From contig JAULSN010000002.1 in assembly GCA_033439765.1 (NCBI GenBank), positions 6,696,001 through 6,760,000 on the forward strand: 64,000 bases of DNA, given 5' to 3'. Source of the DNA: Lasiosphaeria ovina (lineage: Eukaryota > Ascomycota > Sordariomycetes > Sordariales > Lasiosphaeriaceae). Numbering within the stretch: the first letter of the stretch is position 1; every line of letters begins with the position of its first letter. Below are positions 57,101-64,000 of this stretch, one piece after another. Made by a program: the position numbers and the translations under genes. The notes under the pieces are model-generated. The model did no database searches. It saw only the letters and a program-made list of their open reading frames with translations, and had not been told where the DNA came from.

Positions 57101-59304
57101 AAGCGAGCGATGGCTTCCTTGACTCGTTGTCGTGACCAGGTTTTTATGCCCGCACTTGCTTGTTCCCAGGCAAGTTTGGCGTAAAGAAAATTCGACTGTG
57201 ACACATCCATGATTCTCTTTTCGAGGGGCTCCCCAGCAGAGTAGGCCACTTTTGACGCCTCGAGACTTTTGCGCACTTGTGCCTCAACCCATTCCTGAAC
57301 ACTGCTCTTTGTGTCGTCGTTGTCGATACTGATAGATGCGACATCGGCAACGCGGGAGAATTCATAGGCCGGAGGCTTCCTGTCCGAGATCATGAGTCGC
57401 AATCTGCCACTTGGATCGAGAGCCAGCAGTCGCTGGAGCCTGTCGATAATGTTGTTTGGGGACCCAGCACTATGCCGCATGACCTCGTCCACTGCATCGA
57501 TGACCAATTGGAACATGATGCCCCGAGACTTTTCGACGATTGCGGACAGACATTTCCAGAGCCCGTCTTCATTTGTCGCGGTCGTTTTGAGGTCGAATGC
57601 CTCCAAATATCTAAAGACGTGGCTTGTCCTTGTGTCTTCGAGGATTTGCTTCAGAACAGACCGAACAAAAGTGTCCGAGGTTCTGCGAGATGGATCTTTG
57701 TCGTCAAAGAAGAAATAAATGGGCTTGCAAATCACCAAGGTTTCGCGGTCATCAGCACGTGCTGACAGGGACGCAATGACGCTTCGGAGAAGCACCGTCT
57801 TCCCTGACCCGGGAGGCCCGAACAACCAGATGGCCTGACGTCCTGCGGGCGTTGTCCAGGACTTGAACTCGGAGTGTTCCATGAACCAACGCGATGATTT
57901 CCCCCAGTGCACGGGAATCCGCTCCAGGATTGCCGTGGCGTCGACAGCTCGCAGGTAGAACCACAGGAAGTTGCGGACTGAGACATCGACGTCTGTAAAT
58001 TGTAGAAAAGCCTGATTAGAATAGTCCGCCTTAAGATACTCCTTTTTCTTCAGAAACTCACAGGATTGCGTCGATGGGCCCGACGTCGCGTCAATAAGCT
58101 CCCCAATGCAGTTGGCGACAGTCAGATAGTTGCGATCCGAGCTGGTCAGATACCTGCACATGGACCGGTGGTCCGCGTCAATGGGAATTGGGGTCTCGTT
58201 AGGGAGATGCAGAATTGCAGAGAAGTCATCAACGACCTGGAGAGTTGTTAGGGTTCTAGTCGTCGAGCGCCGAGCGCCGAATGGATGCTTACCAGGGATC
58301 CTAAGCCGGGTAAGTTATGCCGCTCATAGAGGCTGAAGATCTGGAGCTTCATGCCACGCTCGACAAACTGCGCGCATATAGTCCCGAGCTCCTTGGACTT
58401 TGGCTCGAGACTGCCGAGAAGATCTTTCCGTATCCCACCCAGGAGAGGGACATTGGCAAACTTTGCTAGCAACTTGGTCCAGTATGCAATGTCGGCACCA
58501 CGGTGAGGCGTGCCTAGAAACAAAACACCGGTCACAGAGTCTCCAATGGTACGATAGCGCATTTCCTTCTCGTGGGCGATGATTAAGGCTTGTTTGAAAA
58601 CGATTCCACCTAGACTGTGGCAAACAAAAATGATTTTCCGCTGAAACAAGACACCGGTGTTAGTGCCTGGTCAGGAAATCCTGTTTTCCTCTCTCTTGCT
58701 CGGGGATATTGTCCGGCTTTCTTGAGACGTGACGTACTTCAGACTCCTTATCACGGCGCCGGACCTGCTTGATGTCCTCCAGCAGCTGAATCGCAAAGTC
58801 GCGGATGGTTGACCTCGACCCGCTAAATGCGACGGCCGAATTATACCCAAACGTCATGATGCGAGTTTTGGAGGCGCTGTAAGGCAGGAAGTCGCGCAAC
58901 CAGAGCTTCTCTCCTTCGGACCAGGTCTTAAACGGGTGCCCGCCGAGGCCGTGGATCGCAATAAGACTATATTACGAGAAAGTATCGTCAGCTTTTTACA
59001 ATGGGTGGCTCGTGTCAGACGGGTCAATTAGCAGATAGAACCAGAGCAGCTAGGATTCTTACTCGACATCCGTCTCGACCTTGGAGATGCTCTCGATTGC
59101 AGGGTCGGGCCAAAGCTGTGTCAGACCCATCACGTCACCTCTGCCGACGCCGCTGCTGCTGCCAGCGCTGTCCGACGATCGCCCCTCGCCCATGTCTCTG
59201 GCTCGTCTGCTGTCGGAGTCTTCGGGCGGGGTCGCGCGATCATCGTGGTGGGTGGACGATTTGGCAGCCTTCCTGCCTCCTAGCTTTGCTCGAACGCGAT
59301 CCAT
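54101..59304 (-). CDS. Fungal NLR: SesB-like lipase, NACHT and ankyrin repeats
   Basis: Five exons, 59304-59063, 58966-58738, 58640-58293, 58236-55448 and 55373-54101, join to 1,626 residues. After a disordered Ser-rich leader comes an alpha/beta-hydrolase (SesB/PGAP1-like) domain: LIAIHGLGGHPFKTW, the nucleophile elbow VCHSLGGIV (Ser near 166) and LFLGTPHRGAD. The NACHT NTPase follows with Walker A LFGPPGSGKT at about 413-420 and Walker B FQLVIDAVDEV near 520. The C-terminal half has many ankyrin repeats, for example TPLHVAI, NGQAPIHLAIE, GRTAAHLAADMGY, RRTPLHYAAMS and GMTPLHEAIRCGA. It ends in a Pro/Tyr-rich tail. In fungal NLRs the repeats sense, NACHT oligomerises and the lipase executes, often in incompatibility. 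All catalytic motifs look intact. Confidence 0.92.
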
Positions 59305-59984
59305 AATGACATCGATCGCGGAGCGCTAGTCGGGCGGAGGATGGCCTGGGCCCACCGGTATGGCGGCGGGAAAGCACAGCATCACAGAGGAAAACTGAAA
59401 AGAAAATCGGGTGCAAATTGTTCAGCTGGATGAGGGGAAGGACGAGGCTCTCGGCCCAAGACCAAGTTTGTTGCCTGCATCTTCAGGCAGCCACAGCGTT
59501 TCGAGTGCTCCTGCTCCGATCGACTGTCGGACGGACCCACTTCAAGCCTCGTGGAATTTCCGTGCATAACCGCTACCTCAGTTAGCGCGGGGCATTGCTG
59601 CATAACACCTACAGATTATCCACTCATTGCCTTTCAATTCAAGCAGGCAGGAGAGTGGCCCGTTCCGTAAAAGCGACCGGAATTTTTGTCTGTCATCGCA
59701 TGCTCTTGTCCGTACGGGAGGATCCGAAAATGATACGGATTGAGGCGGGATTGCGAATCTCCAGACAAGTGGTGCGGGGGTTCGGGCTGGGATGACCCCG
59801 CGGTTTCCGGTGTCACCTAAAGATCTTGATCCTGGACCCCGTCGGCCCTGGGGCTAGCGGCTCCGCTTTGGTGATCAGTGAACCTCGGGCCACCGCGTGC
59901 TTTTGTTTTCCGATGCCGCGTCGTTTTTCCAACTTTCCACGACCAAAGGCAACGAACAATTTCTGGCCTCAGGCGACCCACGAA
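59305..59984. other. NLR promoter region, no gene
   Basis: Divergent spacer between the NLR gene and the pseudogene starting at 59985. An in-frame extension of that gene could begin at 59826 or 59913. Confidence 0.5.
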
Positions 59985-61525
59985 ATGCCGGCGAAAAAGC
60001 TTAAGATAGGCCCTGCCCCTGCGAAGAACACGCAGCCTTCTGAAGGTTCCATCGCAAATAACAAGTCCCGCACTGACGCGGATAATAGCGAAGCAGTTGT
60101 AGCTGAACGCGTGCCGCTCCAGGACGTCACCGCGTCCAACACGGCACAGCTCAACCCCAATCCTCCCGCACCATCGGATCATGCAACCCTACGCTGCTCG
60201 CTAGAGCCCGCTTAACCCGCGAGGCACTCCCACCTTAATCTCCACGGCGCCATTGCTGATCTCACTGTCGACCAGGCAAAAGCGCTGCTCACACGATTTG
60301 CCCTGCAATACGAGCCGCTCGCAGACGCCGTCGTTGTCTTTCGCCGCGAGCAATATGCCCTGCAACGGGTATATCTGCCGCCGGGCATAGGCGAAGCGCC
60401 CGATTTTGATCGGCATATCGAAGATGTCGAAAAAAGCTCTATTTGTTCCGCCTCAGCAATGCCTGCACAACGCCTTTGCAGTGGAGCCGTCACATCCTGA
60501 AGTAGGCCCTTAGGAGCGCCGGCTTCATTAGGGACATGCTCCTAGGCAAGGACGGGCGCTTGGAGACTATTCTGAACGCGAGCTATGCCCTTCTGGACAT
60601 ATTCGAGATGTTAGATGGCATCAAAAATATAACCCTTCGGCATATATTTTTGGACGTCCTTCAGGAATCGACGCGTCTGGAAAGCCCCGAGCCTCTCGAC
60701 GCCATATTTCAGTCCGTCTTCTACCTTCTCGGCGACGCGGAACGGCAGCTGCTCTTCTCCCGTACTCGGCGCGATGGTGGGACGGTCGAGGAGCAAATCT
60801 ATCGGTTTTCTGCTGGTTGGTGTGTTTCCATGCCGCGTTTTAACCGCACTATCAACGAAATCGGCTTGAATGAAGCGTTTCTATACAACAGACGGAACAA
60901 AGAAAGGCCACATGCGCCACTGCCGCCTCCAGAGCCAGTGCCAGATCCCAAGACCGACGACGTTGAATCATTTGACGACATGCTCCCGCGCATTCAAAAT
61001 GCCCTGTACAAACAGAATTGTAACAAGGAGAACGACGCGGCTAATGTCAATGCATCCTACGAGGTCTCGTGGACTATCATGAAGGACATCAAGTCCATGG
61101 GCAAGGTGGCACACCTCAATGCTTCCTTCGGTACCAAGCGAAACACCCTCGACACTTTTTACGAAATCATGTTTCTCATCTACAGCACGCATCGCCGGAT
61201 GGGCTGCTGGAAGTTTCATGACGAGATTCATCGCCACTTCCGTGGTGAGACAGGCCAGCTGCTGGCCGAGCACCATCACCGCATAATCCGCGAAATGTCT
61301 GACGACGATTGGACTCGGATGTGTAGCGAGAGTCATAACGGCCATTACGCGCGGCTCTTGATGTCTGCTACTGAGTGTATACTTTCGCGCGGACTCTTTC
61401 CCGGGATCGAGGAGATTCCGACTCGACTGCGCAACGAAAAGCCCCTCGAGCCAAGCCATCAGTTGCTGGCCGTTGAGGATGACCCTGTCTCTGATGGGGT
61501 TGACGACGATTTAGGAGACGTGTAA
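59985..61525 (+). pseudogene. Broken gene of an unknown fungal family, two stops and a frameshift
   Basis: The start MPAKKLKIGPAPAKN resembles a basic, disordered N-terminus. The frame meets TAA at 60213-60215 but continues with HLNLHGAIADLTVDQAKALL and FALQYEPLADAVVVFRREQ. At an A6 run (60430-60435) the frame shifts to KLYLFRLSNACTTPLQWSRH, meets TAG at 60503-60505 and then stays open for over 330 codons: LRSAGFIRDMLLGKDGRLET, NASFGTKRNTLDTFYEIMFL, IIREMSDDDWTRM and an acidic end. Both stops could come from Gln codons by C-to-T change. Some Pezizomycotina proteins have an LHxxIAxLxxDQA start and an ASFGTKRN-like block; that resemblance, and a fainter one to Cut8/Sts1 proteasome-tethering proteins, is from memory and weak. 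Sequencing error at the A run cannot be excluded. Confidence 0.65.
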
Positions 61526-61554
61526 ATTAAATTCTGATCTCGGACGTCTTAAAA

Positions 61555-63364
61555 TTACAACTCCTTGAGCATCTCGACTCCGTTGTGCCAGAGCGCTGCC
61601 GCGCCTCTTCTCCTCGGCTTCTCCCCCCTCAGCGTGACCCACGCGTTTTCCAAAACTATTTTGTGCCAGACTACTGAGCCATTCTCGGTCTGCTCCGCGT
61701 CGAGCTTGGTCAGCGCCCCAAATGGAATACTTGCAATCTCCACCTTCTGCCCCTTTCCCTCCATATCGGCGACCTCAAACTCGCGAGACGACATCCAGTC
61801 CGTCGCGCTCAGCTCGTTGGTCGCGGCATCCAAGGATCCTCCCCACTCGTCGGGGTTGGTGGCGGGGACTTCAATTTTCCACCGTCCGCCGGCCTTGCGC
61901 ATCGCGAGTTTCAGCCCAAAAGCCCGCTCGCACAGCCGCGCTATGTTCCGGTTAACCATGTCCTTGTCGAAGGTGACAGTGAATTGGAGTATCGGTAACA
62001 GGAATTCCCTAATCTCTCTGGTCACTGTCGGGACCACGACCTCGGTGGCTTTGTTCTCATTGTTCAGCGGGCCTGACACGTTGAGGATGGTGGTCGACAC
62101 CCAGTCATCGATGCGATTATCGTCGACTAGCCATTGCCGGCCCCCTTGTGTTAGCCTTTCGTCACAACCAAGCAACACCCAAATCGAGAAGCAGATGCAG
62201 CCCTCTCGAAGTATTGGGGAGGGTGAGATGGCACTTACCATTGCGCCTCCTCAGCTCCGCTTCAAGGTTGCGAAGCTGCCATTCCGGTGCCAGAATTGGC
62301 CCGTCCTTCTGTATGCCCAAGAAGCCTTCCAGGCCAAAGGTGTGGTAGCCGGGGCGCAGAATCCGGCGGAACAGGATCTGGAACACCTTGCCCATGACGC
62401 GGAACATGCGCTGCTTCTCCGTCAGGCTGTTCCAGACGCTCCGGTCGTAAAACGCCTGCGCCTCATTGGTCAGCGGGGCCTCGTCTTCTTCAAATCGCAT
62501 GTCGGACCGCCGGCCGACGTTGATGGCTTCGCTGCTGGCAAAAGCAAGGAGTGACTTGCGCAGCGTGTCGAACAGCGTCCGGATCGCGTCCACTCGTTTC
62601 TTGCCGTCTATCGACTTGACGCTTCGCCAGTCGTTGAACATCACGGCGGAGTAGTCGTCTTCCAGGGCCCGCCGCGCTTGGGCGACCTCCTTCCTGGCTG
62701 CCCGCAGTTTTTCGGACTCGGCCGCCAGTTGGTGTTCGAGCTCTGTCTTCTCGCGCAAGAGCTTTTCGACCTCGTCTCGGTACTCCTGCCGGATCTTGGC
62801 CTGGGCGGCGGTGTCGCGCTCCTTCTTGGCCTTCTCAAACTCCTTCCCTAGCCCCCTGGTCTGCCTGTCAAGCATGCTGGACACGGTATCCTTCACGGCG
62901 CCAGGCACGCTCTTGACCGCATTCCAGAGCTCATCTAGGTGGTTTTCCATGGCGGCGAGGTTAGTGCGGAGGAAGCGGAAATTCTGGTCCAGGTCCGATT
63001 CCTTTTGCTCAGCGGCAGCAACCGCCAGCGCCCAAGAACGGACATTAGGCGGGACCCCTGGGCTCTTGGGAATCTTGGAGCCTTTGGGGCTTTTCTTGGA
63101 TATCCTCGGACTTTTGGGAATCTTTAAAATCTTTGAAGTCTTTAAAGTCTTTAAAGTGTTTGGACTCTTGGGACTCGTGGGACTCTTGGGACTCGTGGGA
63201 CTCGTGGGACTCTTGGGACCCCTGGCATTCTTGGCGATCCTTAGATTCTTGGGAATCTCGGGACTCTTCGGATTCTCGGGAATCTTATGCTTAGGGGGTG
63301 GTGGATGTGGACCGAGGCCCAGCCTTGAGCTGTAACGCAGGCCTGATCTGTTCACCACTGACAT
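61555..63364 (-). CDS. Coiled-coil protein with Lys/Ser/Pro repeat N-terminus
   Basis: Exons 63364-62239 and 62144-61555 give 571 residues. I do not recognise the family. Residues 25-110 are low complexity, built from KSPTSP, TLKTLKTSK and PKSPRISKK-like units that reflect imperfect 9-15-bp DNA repeats at about 63,060-63,260. Residues about 120-245 form a coiled coil rich in Glu, Lys, Arg and Leu (EVEKLLREKTELEHQLAAES). The rest looks globular: FNDWRSVKSIDGKKRVDAIR, RMFRVMGKVFQILFRRIL, GYHTFGLEGFLG, then after the intron VTREIREFLLPILQFTV, NIARLCERAFGLKLAMRKAG and WHKIVLENAWVTLRG. There is no signal peptide. It is convergent with the broken gene at 59985 and 30 bp from it. Confidence 0.72.
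63060..63265. repeat. Imperfect short tandem repeats coding for Lys-Ser-Pro-rich N-terminus
   Basis: Two repeat types adjoin. One is AGTCTTTAA-like at about 63,120-63,160, and the other is GGGACTC[TG]TGG-like at about 63,165-63,225. They encode the low-complexity N-terminal part of the coiled-coil protein. Confidence 0.75.
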
Positions 63365-64000
63365 GGTGTCGGTTTGTCAGAGGGGCAGCAAAAACACCAC
63401 TTACTTGGCCTGGCAGGCAGCGGCTAGAGACGAAACCGCGAGTCGATAATAAACAAGCAGGAGTCGAAAAATCCATGCCGAGTTCCACACTTGCGGCATT
63501 TGCTTTCCAACAAATACCATTGCGGGAGACAAAGAAGCTTACATGATGTCGACTAGCTGAATTCCTGCTAATCTAGCCCTCAAAATTCCGGATTTGGCAT
63601 CCAGCTGCTGTCTTCGAGTCTGCTGCAACAAAGAACGGGATTTTTCCTTTCAGTGATTTGACAACGGTGCGTGGTGGGGGTGAATCTAGCGCTCAACACA
63701 CGTTGAAATTATTGTGACGTCGCGATTTCTGTCGCCGCCATGCAACTTCAAATTGCAGCCCGGACACTGAAGCCCGAAATTGCACTCTTTGGCGGTTAAG
63801 CCCCTCTCCTATAACCATGACTATTGGAACTCGTTTTCTTCAATGGCCCTTATTACACCCCCCCGTTGGGTAGCAAGCTTGGCGGCAGCATCACGTGCCC
63901 CTTATAACAGTTCGTTGGCACACATCCGTCTTGGCTCGTCAGCAAGCCGTGGCTGCCTGGCATGCCACGCGGCTCATCGAGTAGGCCGCAGCACCTCCCG
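63365..64000. other. Promoter side of the coiled-coil gene, no gene seen
   Basis: Contains no recognisable coding sequence. A gene may start beyond the window. Confidence 0.45.

Noticed and set aside
11140..59304. Amyloid NLR-HET pairing between the NLR and the HET gene
   Set aside because: The NLR has a SesB lipase at its N-terminus, not a prion-forming motif, and the HET gene is 41 kb away with no matching motif.
1..64000. Starship or other large mobile element
   Set aside because: NLR and HET genes hint at cargo, but I find no tyrosine-recombinase captain (DUF3435), transposase or terminal repeats in the window.
1..64000. CRISPR array, rRNA or bacterial-type operons
   Set aside because: No regularly spaced repeats, rRNA-like sequence or Shine-Dalgarno-linked genes; the DNA is eukaryotic.

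Overview
The window is nuclear DNA from a filamentous ascomycete, most likely a Sordariomycete (Chaetomiaceae/Sordariales-like; placement inferred). The evidence is short introns of about 50-145 nt with GTAAGT-type donors and CTGAC/CTAAC branch sites, GC-rich coding exons, long gene-poor spacers, and typical Pezizomycotina families: HET, SesB-NACHT-ankyrin NLR, PTH11-like rhodopsin, DUF1996, WSC, GH114 and FunK1 relics. There are no operons. I joined exons by hand and checked that reading frames and total lengths agree.

Layout. 0-11 kb: an unknown small basic protein, a broken SNF2-helicase relic, two related RING-finger genes, and about 1.5 kb of degenerate G-rich minisatellite. 11-19.4 kb: a HET-domain gene, then two divergently transcribed protein kinases that share an unusual N-terminal region. 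20-31 kb: an MDR oxidoreductase, a secreted DUF1996 protein, a FunK1 kinase relic, a seven-helix PTH11-like protein, a small secreted cysteine-rich protein and a GH114 glycosidase. 33-39.3 kb: UDP-glucose dehydrogenase and an SQD2-like GT4 glycosyltransferase, transcribed divergently. 40-53.5 kb: a dynamin-like GTPase, a GPI-type cupredoxin, an unknown protein carrying a TDGAKGxGTQLGN motif with a damaged inverted paralog 3 kb away, a two-WSC-domain protein between them, and an atypical SDR. 54-64 kb: a 1,626-residue SesB-lipase/NACHT/ankyrin NLR, a broken gene of an unknown family, and a convergent coiled-coil protein.

How genes may work together. Non-self recognition and regulated cell death are the main theme: the HET gene beside the kinase pair, and the NLR at the other end. 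The kinase pair plus HET gene is the best candidate for an undescribed module, but function is inference. UGDH plus GT4 suggests a glucuronic-acid glycolipid or glycan pathway. Four damaged genes each carry in-frame stops; every stop can be explained by a CpA-to-TpA change, as expected from repeat-induced point mutation (RIP), although several genes otherwise stay open and only light damage is implied.
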